From Deltaproteobacteria bacterium (GTDB lineage Bacteria; Desulfobacterota; Desulfobulbia; Desulfobulbales; VMSU01), in assembly GCA_021789795.1 (NCBI GenBank), contig JAJYJA010000005.1, positions 1 through 29,328 on the forward strand: DNA of 29,328 bases. The letters are read 5' to 3'. Below the pieces are notes generated by a model. That model ran no database searches. It was not told the DNA's origin and worked only from the letters and a program-made list of their open reading frames with translations. Shown piece after piece: positions 6,923 to 14,692 of this stretch (positions are counted from its first letter, which is position 1; the number at the start of each line of letters is the position of its first letter). Made by a program: the position numbers and the translations under genes.

Positions 6923-9900
6923 TCAGGCCGATTTGGGCACCGCCCCACGTTCCGCCGCGCCGCTTTTGATCTTTACTAGCTTAATGAGTGTCCCGCCATA
7001 GGCGGCGTCACCGGCAATGGGGTCGGTGAGGCAAACATCCTTGAGGTAGCCGTCCACCCCCATGGCCGGATTGGGCACCAAGCCCTTGGCGCGGGAGGCC
7101 TCGCCCTTAACCACCTGGCCATTGACGGTCATGTCCTTGGCGCCATAGGCCCAATGGCCATAACTCCAGGAAACAGCCACGGCACCGGGACGCATGCCCT
7201 GGATCACCTTCACCTTACCTTCCACGGAGACCGTTTCGCCGGGGGTAAGTTCGAAGGTGCCATTAAAGGTGGGGGAAACCAGACGGACCAGATCGTAGTC
7301 ATCCAAGCCCAATCGTTTCGCGTCCTTGGCGTTGATATAAATGAAATTTTCGGGCATCAATGCCATCTGCGCGGCATAGTTGCCCACGGTACGGGACTGG
7401 CCGCCCCAGATCTCCTTATAGGTGAAGAGAGCCAAGTCGTACTCGGCCCCGAAGGTCACGGGCTTCCCGTCGAAGCTGGTCATCTCCTGAAAGACGGGAA
7501 CGCCAGACAATGGCTTGCCGGTGACCGAATGCTTGGACGAGCCCACGGGCTCGACATACAGGTTCATCTGTTTGCCCCAGGTATGCCCCAGGAAGGCGCC
7601 GGCGTGCGCCTTATCGGCCGCCTCGAACCGCCCGCCGTGATTGAGAACGGTGACCACCCGGCCCCACTCGTTACCCACGGCGATCTGCCATTTGGCAAGA
7701 TCAAACACCCCCTTGGGCAGGTGACGGCGGGCCTTGACGAAGAGAGCCACATCCTGGGCGGATGCCGTGGCTACCGCCTCGCCTTCCTTTTCACCCCAGG
7801 CCACGTTGGCCACCATCTTCAGATAGAACTGTTCAGGCCGCTTGAAGTCGTAGCCAGCCCCGAGGCCATCCTTGCCGTAGCCGGGCGCCTTGAGCTTCTG
7901 GGCCACGGCGATCATCACCGCGTCCATGCTGATCGGCATCTCTTCGCCCTCCACCGAGACGATCTCGGGGATGGGCGCCACCACGGGCTGGCGGATCTTG
8001 GTGGTCTTGGTCAGGGTCACCGGGCTGGTACCCATCGGATTGCCCCAGCGCTCCAGGTAGGCAATGTCCGGGAACACGTAATCCGCGAACATGCTGGTCT
8101 CGCCCAGGACGATATCCGTGCAGATGAACAGGGGGAGACGAGAGGTGTCCTGTAACATCTTAATTTGCAAGTGTCCAGCGGGGCTGGACAACGCTGGCGT
8201 CCCGTAATGCAGCCAGAGGATCTTGATGGGATAGGGATAGCCCGCATAGGCGGCCGGGATGACCTCCTGATACACATCATCCGTGAAAGGGAACCAGGGG
8301 CGCTTGGCCGGGTAGCCGTCCCGCTTAAAGAAGGTGCTGCTCTCGTAGGGGCCGCTGGATTCGCGGGTCAGCTTGACGCCGAAGGGCTTCAGGGCGCCGG
8401 GGTGCATCTTGCCGATGGGGAAAGGCTGTCCCTTTTTGCCACCCATGGCGTCCCAGCCGCCTCCCCCGGGGGCGAAGCCGCCCGTGTGATCGATGTTACC
8501 GATGAGGAGGTTTAAGGCGATGATTGCCTGGGCCGCGTAATAGCCGTAGGTGACCTTGATGGGGCCGCGGTAAAAGTCGATGGCCGCCTTCTTGCCGTGG
8601 GCGGTGAACTCGCGGGCCAGATTCTCGATGGATTCTTGATCAACGCCGCTTTTGTCCGCGTAGTATGCCATATCATGGGCAAAAACTGATTCCTTGAGCA
8701 CCTGAAACCCGGTCTTGACCTTAAATCCACCCAGCGAGGTGTCGACAACCAGATCGCCCACGACCGCACTTTTCTCGTCATCGGTGGTCACCGCCACCGG
8801 CTGGCCAGCCACCAGGGCGACGAACTGGTCGGCGGCGATCAACGGTTCCGCGTTGCCAATACCTATATCCTTGGCGCGGAGCAGCTTGCCGGTTTCGGCA
8901 TTGACCAGCCAGGTTGAGTTGCTCCAACTTTTTTCCCCGCCGGCCTTGGCCGCCCCCTTGTTGGCATTACGTAAAAATGCCTCGTCGTAGCGGTTGTTCT
9001 CAATGATCCAGCGCAGCATGCCGAAGGCCAGGGCTAGATCGCCTCCAGGCCGGACCGGGATCCACCATCCTTTAGCTGCTGTTTTGGACAACCGGGGATC
9101 GACGACGGCGACCTTTAGCTTGCCGTCCACGATGGCCTGCGAGACCTGGGGCCCCATGGGGGTAGGGCCGAAGTTGGCTTCGGTGTATCCCGTGCCCCAG
9201 AAGATCACAAATTCCGCCTGGGTGTAGTCGGGCTTCATGTGGTTGGTGCCCTTGTTCCAGTTCCCGTCCCACTGGGCGGTGGACCACAGAAAAGCCACAT
9301 GATGGGCCTGCTCGCAGATGGTGGTGTGGGCGTACCAGTTGACGGAACCGATGCCGTTGAATGTGAAGCGCTTGGCGAACACCTCCCGATCGGGGCCGAT
9401 GCGCCCGCCCTGGAAGACGAACTGGTTGTTCTTGGGGCCCAGGTCGGGATGCTCCGGATCAATAAGCACATCCAGATGATCCTTATGCTTGGCCTTAAAC
9501 TCATCCACGGTCATCTTGCCACTACGAATCGCCGCCGCGTCATCGCCCAAGGACTTCATGAGACCGGCATCATTTAACACGAAGACTTCCTTGAATCCGG
9601 GCACGTGACGGTTTTCGCCGATGTCGGCAAAGAGCTGTCCGCCCTCGGTGATCTCCTGGATAGCCTGCTCGAAGGGGATGGATTTCCACCGACGAGACCC
9701 CCGTGGCCCCGAACGCTTCAGCACCATGCGGATGCGGTAGGGGTCATAGATGGTCTGGACGCCGCCCTGGCCCTTGGGGCAGAGGTGGCCATCAACCTTG
9801 GCCACGGACTGGGGGCTCAGATCATAGCTAACCTGGGGCTGCATATTCATCGGGCTGTAAGGATTGCCGTCGATTTTCACCAGCAGGCCGTTCTGGATCT

Positions 9901-10102
9901 TGGCCTTCACCGTGCACTGGGTGTTGCACTGGAGACACTGGGAGTAGAGGATATTTTCCGGCTGGGCCAGATCGTAGCTGTCATGGCCATCGGGCCCGGT
10001 GGCCTGGATGGCGGCCAGCAAACGGGTGCCTTCACTACCGAGGAGGGCGCCGGCGCCAGCGAGGGCGCCACCCTTTATAAGGTTGCGGCGAGAGAGCTTC
10101 AT
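6923..10102 (-). CDS. ttrA: Tat-exported molybdopterin oxidoreductase, tetrathionate reductase (TtrA)-type catalytic subunit
   Basis: A 1059-aa catalytic subunit of the DMSO-reductase superfamily. The twin-arginine signal (MKLSRRNLIKGGALAGAGAL) shows folded export to the periplasm. Cys56, Cys59, Cys63 (QCLQCNTQC) and Cys108 (HLCPKG) bind a [4Fe-4S] cluster. Cys263 (TTICEQAHH) is the likely Mo ligand, as in the TtrA, PsrA and ArrA branch. The length and internal blocks (GSRRWKSIPFEQ, HPDLGPKNNQF, AKRFTFNGIGS, EKSWSNSTWLV, a C-terminal dinucleotide-binding domain) resemble TtrA (about 1020 aa) more than the shorter PhsA/PsrA or ArrA. It reduces an oxyanion, best guess tetrathionate, but selenate-type (SrrA) or other substrates are possible. 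Its start overlaps the membrane-subunit stop by 4 nt. No TorD-like chaperone is nearby. Confidence 0.85.
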   Translation of the reverse strand: MKLSRRNLIKGGALAGAGALLGSEGTRLLAAIQATGPDGHDSYDLAQPENILYSQCLQCNTQCTVKAKIQNGLLVKIDGNPYSPMNMQPQVSYDLSPQSVAKVDGHLCPKGQGGVQTIYDPYRIRMVLKRSGPRGSRRWKSIPFEQAIQEITEGGQLFADIGENRHVPGFKEVFVLNDAGLMKSLGDDAAAIRSGKMTVDEFKAKHKDHLDVLIDPEHPDLGPKNNQFVFQGGRIGPDREVFAKRFTFNGIGSVNWYAHTTICEQAHHVAFLWSTAQWDGNWNKGTNHMKPDYTQAEFVIFWGTGYTEANFGPTPMGPQVSQAIVDGKLKVAVVDPRLSKTAAKGWWIPVRPGGDLALAFGMLRWIIENNRYDEAFLRNANKGAAKAGGEKSWSNSTWLVNAETGKLLRAKDIGIGNAEPLIAADQFVALVAGQPVAVTTDDEKSAVVGDLVVDTSLGGFKVKTGFQVLKESVFAHDMAYYADKSGVDQESIENLAREFTAHGKKAAIDFYRGPIKVTYGYYAAQAIIALNLLIGNIDHTGGFAPGGGGWDAMGGKKGQPFPIGKMHPGALKPFGVKLTRESSGPYESSTFFKRDGYPAKRPWFPFTDDVYQEVIPAAYAGYPYPIKILWLHYGTPALSSPAGHLQIKMLQDTSRLPLFICTDIVLGETSMFADYVFPDIAYLERWGNPMGTSPVTLTKTTKIRQPVVAPIPEIVSVEGEEMPISMDAVMIAVAQKLKAPGYGKDGLGAGYDFKRPEQFYLKMVANVAWGEKEGEAVATASAQDVALFVKARRHLPKGVFDLAKWQIAVGNEWGRVVTVLNHGGRFEAADKAHAGAFLGHTWGKQMNLYVEPVGSSKHSVTGKPLSGVPVFQEMTSFDGKPVTFGAEYDLALFTYKEIWGGQSRTVGNYAAQMALMPENFIYINAKDAKRLGLDDYDLVRLVSPTFNGTFELTPGETVSVEGKVKVIQGMRPGAVAVSWSYGHWAYGAKDMTVNGQVVKGEASRAKGLVPNPAMGVDGYLKDVCLTDPIAGDAAYGGTLIKLVKIKSGAAERGAVPKSA

Positions 10103-11283
10103 TTCGACACCTCACGGTTGTTAAAGGTTTGCATAAGGGGAAGATATTTCTGGCCAAGGTAAAACAGTGCCATACCCAGGGCCACGACCCCCATCAGTAC
10201 CTGCCATTCAAAGAAGCTGGGGACGTAGTGGTAGGACAGGTGGCCCCCGATGGGATCGATGTATGCGTGCTCAAGGCCCCGGAGTTCAGGGGTCACGAGG
10301 CCGGGAATGACCAGGTTCAGGCGGATGGCGAAAAAGGTTACTGCCACCAGGACGCTGGCGATGCCGATTGACTTGGCATCCTGCTTGCGGCTGAGGAGAT
10401 AGGCCGGGATGGTCACCCCGAACAAGAGGTGAACAATCCAGTATACGTACCAGAAAGGGCCAAAGAGGACATACTTCACGATGGTGGCCTCAGGCCCCAC
10501 GCCGTACCAGAGGGGAATCGAGTAATCAGCCCAATCCAGAAGCAGGTCAAAGAGCAGGAAGCCCAGGACGATCTTGCCGAGAAACCGCAAGAGATCCTCC
10601 CAGGCCTCGTCCTTTTCGGGCCAGAGCGCTGCCACGATGAAGGTCATGAGGGCGCCGCCAGAGAGCAGGGCCCCCACCAGGAATATGATGGGGTAAATAG
10701 GGCTGTTCCAAAAGGGACGGGCCGTCACGGTTCCGAACAGGGCACCCACGCCGCCGTGGAAGGCGATGGCCAGGGGGATGCCGATGGTGGCCAGGCGCTT
10801 GAGCTTCCGGTCATCATCCCGTACCGCGTCCGCAGAAAGTTTCTTCAAGTCCCGGCGCAGCGCGTAGTACAATTCTCCCAGCAGCAGCGCGAAGTAAGCG
10901 CTGTAAAGCCAAACCATCCAGGCCATCATTGAATGAAAGTGTGGGCGGGTAAACACCTCGTAGTTACGTTCCATGTGGCCCAAGTCGAACCAGATGGTGA
11001 GAAGGGACATGACCAGAGTGGTGGCGGCCACAAAGAGCGACAGCTTGGCGATGCGCTCCAATTTGTGGACGCCAAACACGTAAACCAGACTGGACAGGAG
11101 AAAGGCCCCGGCCGACAGGCCGATGAAAAAGATGTAGGCTGCTACCCACATGCCCCAGGGCACATAGCTGGTATAGGCTGCCAGGCGGTGGCCCATGGTC
11201 AGACGTTCGATCACACCATTCCCGCCCAGAAGGGCCATGAGGATCCAGATCACCCAGAAGAAAATTTTGGCGTTTCGGTTCAT
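10099..11283 (-). CDS. ttrC: NrfD/PsrC-type membrane quinol-oxidising subunit (TtrC-like)
   Basis: A 394-aa polytopic membrane protein of the NrfD family that anchors the Mo/Fe-S subunits and exchanges electrons with the quinone pool. Nine or ten hydrophobic segments can be read, beginning with KIFFWVIWILMALLGGNGV and including the family blocks YVPWGMWVAAYIFFIGLSAG, WFDLGHMER, HSMMAWMVWLYSAY and AIAFHGGVGALFG. It lies between the Fe-S and catalytic subunits, 9 bp after the Fe-S gene and overlapping the catalytic gene by 4 bp, so the operon order is B-C-A as in ttrBCA of Salmonella. NrfD proteins serve many complexes, so the subunit name follows the neighbouring enzyme. Confidence 0.87.
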   Translation of the reverse strand: MNRNAKIFFWVIWILMALLGGNGVIERLTMGHRLAAYTSYVPWGMWVAAYIFFIGLSAGAFLLSSLVYVFGVHKLERIAKLSLFVAATTLVMSLLTIWFDLGHMERNYEVFTRPHFHSMMAWMVWLYSAYFALLLGELYYALRRDLKKLSADAVRDDDRKLKRLATIGIPLAIAFHGGVGALFGTVTARPFWNSPIYPIIFLVGALLSGGALMTFIVAALWPEKDEAWEDLLRFLGKIVLGFLLFDLLLDWADYSIPLWYGVGPEATIVKYVLFGPFWYVYWIVHLLFGVTIPAYLLSRKQDAKSIGIASVLVAVTFFAIRLNLVIPGLVTPELRGLEHAYIDPIGGHLSYHYVPSFFEWQVLMGVVALGMALFYLGQKYLPLMQTFNNREVSK

Positions 11284-11292
11284 GGTTGCCTC

Positions 11293-12213
11293 CTATTTCA
11301 GGTAATAGACATTGGGATGGGTCCCGGCTTCCGGCTTCAGGATTGAGGCGTTAGGTGCTTCAGCTAGTTCTGCCACCAGGGATTTGGGATCGTTGAGATC
11401 CCCGAAGAACGTCGCCCGCCCTACGCAGGTGGATACGCACATAGGCAGCATTCCCTGATCGAGGCGGTGGGTACAGAAGGTGCATTTGCGCGCATTACCC
11501 ACCGGGCTCTTGGGGATGATGCCTTCACCCCGCTTCCAGTGCTTGCCGTATTCGAAGTTCGGGGGGTTCTGGTAGTCGCGGGCCGCTGTAAGCGCCAAGG
11601 CGCCATCGGCTCCCTGGGCCGCGTTGTCGGTCCAGTGCTCGCCGAAGTCGAAGGTGCGGGCCTGGTAGGGGCAGGCGGTTAGGCAGTAGCGACAGCCGAT
11701 GCAGGCATCGTAGTCGATTACCACAATGCCGTCCTCCCGCTTCCAGGTGGCCCCCACGGGGCAGACCGGCGTGCAGGCCGGATCCTCGCACTGCATGCAG
11801 GGACGCGGCAGGAACGTCCGCTCCACGTTGGGATAGGTGCCCTTTTCCTTATCAATGACAGGACGGTACACCACGCCGGGAGGCAACTTATTCTCCATGA
11901 CACATCCGACCGTGCAGCTACTGCATCCGATGCACTTACGTATATCGATAACCATACCCCAACGGCGCTCGTTGATCGGCCTCTGCATGGCCCGCTCCAA
12001 CTCCCCCTGCATGCGGATCAACACATCCTGATGGGCATCAGACGAAGCCCTGAATGGTTCGGCGGGAATCAGCGTCTTTTGCGGTGCGGCATCCTGGGCA
12101 CGCGCCAGTACCCCGCTTAACATCAGGCCGGCAAAAGTTACTGAGGCCATTTTTCCTAAAACGGCGCGACGCTCTTCCGATTCAGGCGTGTTGTCGGGTC
12201 TATCTTTGTTCAT
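11293..12213 (-). CDS. ttrB: Four-cluster Fe-S electron-transfer subunit with Tat-like signal (TtrB-like)
   Basis: A 306-aa ferredoxin-like subunit. Sixteen cysteines form four sets: Cys94/97/100/104, 139/142/147/151, 171/174/177/181 and 244/247/259/263, enough for four [4Fe-4S] clusters linking the NrfD-type subunit to the molybdoenzyme. The N-terminus has a twin-arginine-like signal (SEERRAVLGKMASVTFAGLM), placing it in the periplasm. A 45-residue insertion lies between the third and fourth cysteine sets, and the protein is longer than TtrB (about 245 aa). The start ATG at 12213 has GGGAGG seven bases upstream; the frame is open 43 codons further but without support. It is the first gene of the B-C-A operon. 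Confidence 0.9.
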   Translation of the reverse strand: MNKDRPDNTPESEERRAVLGKMASVTFAGLMLSGVLARAQDAAPQKTLIPAEPFRASSDAHQDVLIRMQGELERAMQRPINERRWGMVIDIRKCIGCSSCTVGCVMENKLPPGVVYRPVIDKEKGTYPNVERTFLPRPCMQCEDPACTPVCPVGATWKREDGIVVIDYDACIGCRYCLTACPYQARTFDFGEHWTDNAAQGADGALALTAARDYQNPPNFEYGKHWKRGEGIIPKSPVGNARKCTFCTHRLDQGMLPMCVSTCVGRATFFGDLNDPKSLVAELAEAPNASILKPEAGTHPNVYYLK

Positions 12214-12555
12214 TACGTTGCCTCCCATCTGTGTAGAGGTGATCAAAAATGCCCCTGGGGCCTTGGCGGGCCTTAAAACGGTTTCGTTTTCGGTGTCACG
12301 GCAAACGGTGCCTGCCACCTTTGGTTCAAAGGCATCCCACACTCGTCATTCCGGCAAGCCTTTAGCCGAAATCCATAGCCGGCCAGGAGTGGTGCCAAGT
12401 CTAACAACATTCGGGAATGACAGATAAAGAAACTTAATGCGATTCTTTAACCAGGCAATGCTGTCTCAGCATAGGAGGAACAAAGAAGGAAAACAATCAG
12501 GGGTTTTTTGATTTTTTTGTAGGGGTTTTTCCGACAGGCGTCGGCCAGAGAAGAT
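12214..12555. promoter_or_regulatory. 342-bp regulatory interval upstream of the ttrBCA-like operon
   Basis: There is no gene here. It separates the regulator genes from the operon they are placed to control, so the operon promoter (reading left) should lie inside. I could not find a convincing -35/-10 pair or a sigma54 site. Visible elements are the perfect inverted repeat AAAACG-GTTT-CGTTTT (12275-12290, about 65 bp before the ttrB-like start, a candidate response-regulator site), a repetitive element bounded by GTCATTCC and GGAATGAC (12345-12421), a perfect hairpin ATGCTG-TCT-CAGCAT (12458-12472), two copies of AGGGGTTTTT (starting at 12500 and 12521), and CCGAC-AGGC-GTCGG (12531-12544) shortly after the response-regulator stop. 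Confidence 0.5.
12345..12421. repeat. REP/MITE-like element with GTCATTCC/GGAATGAC ends
   Basis: A 77-bp segment is bounded by the 8-bp inverted repeats GTCATTCC (12345-12352) and GGAATGAC (12414-12421). Directly inside the left end is a second small dyad, GGC..GCC, around AAGCCTTTA. This layout (GTCATTCCGGCAAGCCTTTAG followed by GCCGAAATCC) resembles widespread extragenic palindromic or MITE elements of proteobacterial genomes. Only one copy is seen in the window, so repetitive status is inferred from the resemblance. Confidence 0.5.
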
Positions 12556-13212
12556 TCAAACAGCAGGACGTTTCTGATGCGAAACAAACTCGACCAGTTC
12601 TGCCCTGCTCTCCAGGCCAAGCTTGGCCATGGCCCTGGAGCGGTAGGTGGCCACGGTCTTTTCGCTCAAGAAATGCTGCTCGGCAATCTCCCGACTCGTG
12701 AAGCCCATGGCCACCGCGAGCATGACCTGCTGCTCTCGTTTGCTGAGCGAGAGCCAGAGCATCTCCTCGGGGGAGGCTGCTTCTTTTCCCTGCTCGGCCA
12801 GGATATCCGGCATCATGGCCGGATGGATGTACATCTGCCCTCGCATCACCGAACGGATGGCGTAGAGCAGATCGACATCCAGACATTTCTTGAGGATAAA
12901 GCCCTTGGCGCCCTTGGCCAGGGCTTCCTTGAGATACTGGTGGTCCTCGTGCATGGTCAGCATGAGGATACGGGTTTTAGGCGCCTGCCGCAAGATCTCC
13001 GGCAGGAGCAGAAGCCCGCTGGTTCCCGGCAGGGAGATATCGAGGAGCACGATGTCCGGTTGCAGCGCCTTAGCCTTGGCCAGGGCCTTAGGCCCCGAAT
13101 CCGCCGTTCCCGCCACCTCCATATCCGCTTCGGCGTTGAGCAGCAGGCTCAGGCCGGAGAGGAGCACCGGATGATCATCAACCACCAGAATCCGGATCAT
13201 TTCATTGTTCAT
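12556..13212 (-). CDS. NarL/LuxR-family response regulator (TtrR-like)
   Basis: A 218-aa two-component response regulator. The receiver domain (residues about 6-122) has the acidic pair Asp12/Asp13 (VVDDHP), the phospho-acceptor Asp58 (DIVLLDISLPG) and the lysine of FILKK. The C-terminal LuxR-type helix-turn-helix (LSKREQQVMLAVAMGFTSRE, then SEKTVATYRSRAMAKLGL) binds DNA. The start at 13212 (MNNEM) overlaps the kinase stop by 11 bases and has GGGGAT about seven bases upstream; the longer frame from 13389 runs inside the kinase and is not believed. Its place directly before the ttrBCA-like operon and after its kinase suggests it activates that operon in response to the electron acceptor, like TtrR. 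Confidence 0.9.
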   Translation of the reverse strand: MNNEMIRILVVDDHPVLLSGLSLLLNAEADMEVAGTADSGPKALAKAKALQPDIVLLDISLPGTSGLLLLPEILRQAPKTRILMLTMHEDHQYLKEALAKGAKGFILKKCLDVDLLYAIRSVMRGQMYIHPAMMPDILAEQGKEAASPEEMLWLSLSKREQQVMLAVAMGFTSREIAEQHFLSEKTVATYRSRAMAKLGLESRAELVEFVSHQKRPAV

Positions 13213-14692
13213 GGCAGATCCCCGCCTTGGCAGGCACTTCGAAAACCAGCATGGCGCCATCACCCGGACTGCTTTCAATCCGAAAAGACCCCTGCAACAG
13301 ATGAATGCGTTCCCGCATACCCAACACCCCGAGCTTATTCTTAGGATCAACCAATTCCGGCGTAAAACCAATGCCGTTGTCTTCGACAACTCCCCGAATT
13401 TTCTCCCCGCGCCATTGCAGGATCACATTCACCTCGGTGGCTTGGGCATGCCGGGCCACATTGGCGAGGGCCTCCTGAACGATCCGGTATATGCAGGTTT
13501 CCGTACAGGCATCCGCCCTGTTGTCGGCAAAACCGATGATCGTAAGTTCCACCGGTATCCCCTGCCGGTTGATAAAACCCCGAACCAGCATTTCCACCGC
13601 CGGCACCAGGCCGAGATCATCAAGCACACTGGGCCGTAGGGCCACCGCCAGATCATGAATAGCCCCCATCTCTTCGGTTATGGCCCTTCTCAGTCTGTTG
13701 ATGCTCTGGCTGGTCTCGATCTCGTTTTTTGCGTTTTCCAGCATCTTTAGATCCACCATCACCGAGGCCAGTGCCTGACCGGTCTGGTCATGAAGTTCGC
13801 GGGCAATACGTTTCCTTTCACTTTCCTGTCCGTCCATTACCCGCTGGAGGAAATGCCGCTGCAGGAGTTCATTTTCCTGACGGGTCTGTGCCGCCTTGCC
13901 GAGACTAGTCAACATGGCATTGAATGCCTCCGTGAGTCGGCCCACCTCGTCGTCGCTCTCTATGGGGAGACGCATGGAGTAATCGCCCTGCTGGACGGCC
14001 TTGGCAGCTTGAAGGAGTCTAGTCAGCGGCCTGGTAATCAGCCAGGTAAGCAACAGGGCGAGAGCCACGGCAACTAGGGCAATTAAAATGGTGGCCTTGA
14101 CCATGGCCCGGATAAGCCGCGAAACCTGCTGATTAAGGCTACTCCCAGAGACGCCGACACGGACAACTCCTTCGCTTCCTCCGCTTATCAATGCTTGGGC
14201 CTCCCAGAGCGGCCCTTCCGAGGTGAGCAGTCGCCGGGAATGATCTGGAGAGGGCGGAGTGATTGCAATATCGGTGAGCAGGTCAGGGGGAAAACCACCG
14301 CCAAAAGTATGGGCAACCACCTGACGTTGGGGGTTAATCACCACCGCATAACGCAGATCAGGACGATCCTTGATGGTGTCTTGCAGCAGGAGGGTGAGAC
14401 CGTAGAGGTCGTTGATCAGCAGGTCGTCGCGAACCTGATAGGAAAGTTCGTGCGCCACGAATCGGCTTTCCTGCTCAAGAAAGGCGTCGATGTTGGCACG
14501 CAAAACCACCAGCGACATATAGGTAATAACCGCCCCAAAAAGCAGGATCACGCCCAGGGTGAGGCCTAGAATCTTCAGGCCAAGTGGCACGCTGAACAAG
14601 GCGGATTTGAGCCATGCGCCCGCCTGTTTTCGCCAGTTGATGCGAGTTAACGACGCGGCTGCCGCTCTGGCCGATGCCGCGTCATGGGGCAT
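13202..14692 (-). CDS. Membrane sensor histidine kinase, HisKA_3/NarX-UhpB type (TtrS/ArxS-like)
   Basis: About 496 aa. A membrane helix (LGLKILGLTLGVILLFGAVI) is followed by a periplasmic sensor region of roughly 135 residues, a second helix (ATILIALVAVALALLLTWLI), a HAMP domain (TRPLTRLLQAAKAV...DEVGRLTEAFN), the HisKA_3 dimerisation helix with phospho-accepting His301 (SERKRIARELHDQTGQAL) and an HATPase domain (IVQEALANVARHA, VEDNGIGF). It phosphorylates the adjacent regulator. The start at 14692 overlaps the binding-protein gene by 11 bases, matching the 11-base overlap at its other end; 14755 is an alternative. Unlike Salmonella TtrS it has no PhnD-like domain; that function is supplied by the upstream lipoprotein, as in ArxXSR and AioXSR systems. 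Confidence 0.9.
   Translation of the reverse strand: MPHDAASARAAAASLTRINWRKQAGAWLKSALFSVPLGLKILGLTLGVILLFGAVITYMSLVVLRANIDAFLEQESRFVAHELSYQVRDDLLINDLYGLTLLLQDTIKDRPDLRYAVVINPQRQVVAHTFGGGFPPDLLTDIAITPPSPDHSRRLLTSEGPLWEAQALISGGSEGVVRVGVSGSSLNQQVSRLIRAMVKATILIALVAVALALLLTWLITRPLTRLLQAAKAVQQGDYSMRLPIESDDEVGRLTEAFNAMLTSLGKAAQTRQENELLQRHFLQRVMDGQESERKRIARELHDQTGQALASVMVDLKMLENAKNEIETSQSINRLRRAITEEMGAIHDLAVALRPSVLDDLGLVPAVEMLVRGFINRQGIPVELTIIGFADNRADACTETCIYRIVQEALANVARHAQATEVNVILQWRGEKIRGVVEDNGIGFTPELVDPKNKLGVLGMRERIHLLQGSFRIESSPGDGAMLVFEVPAKAGICHEQ

Noticed and set aside
7154..8155. A 333-codon plus-strand open frame
   Set aside because: Antisense to the well-supported molybdoenzyme gene, low-complexity His/Gly/Leu composition and no recognisable domain.
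12293..12308. Possible sigma54 promoter (AGGCAC then TTGC on the minus strand)
   Set aside because: The spacing between the GG and GC elements is two bases too short for sigma54 recognition.
12214..12342. Longer start for the Fe-S subunit, adding 43 residues
   Set aside because: The ATG at 12213 has a strong ribosome-binding site and puts the twin-arginine signal at the N-terminus; the extension would bury it.
12531..12544. Hairpin CCGAC-AGGC-GTCGG as a terminator of the regulator operon
   Set aside because: In the minus-strand transcript the stem is followed by A residues, not U, so it does not fit an intrinsic terminator.
13213..13389. Longer start for the response regulator, adding 59 residues
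   Set aside because: It lies inside the histidine-kinase gene, and the receiver domain begins naturally after the start at 13212.
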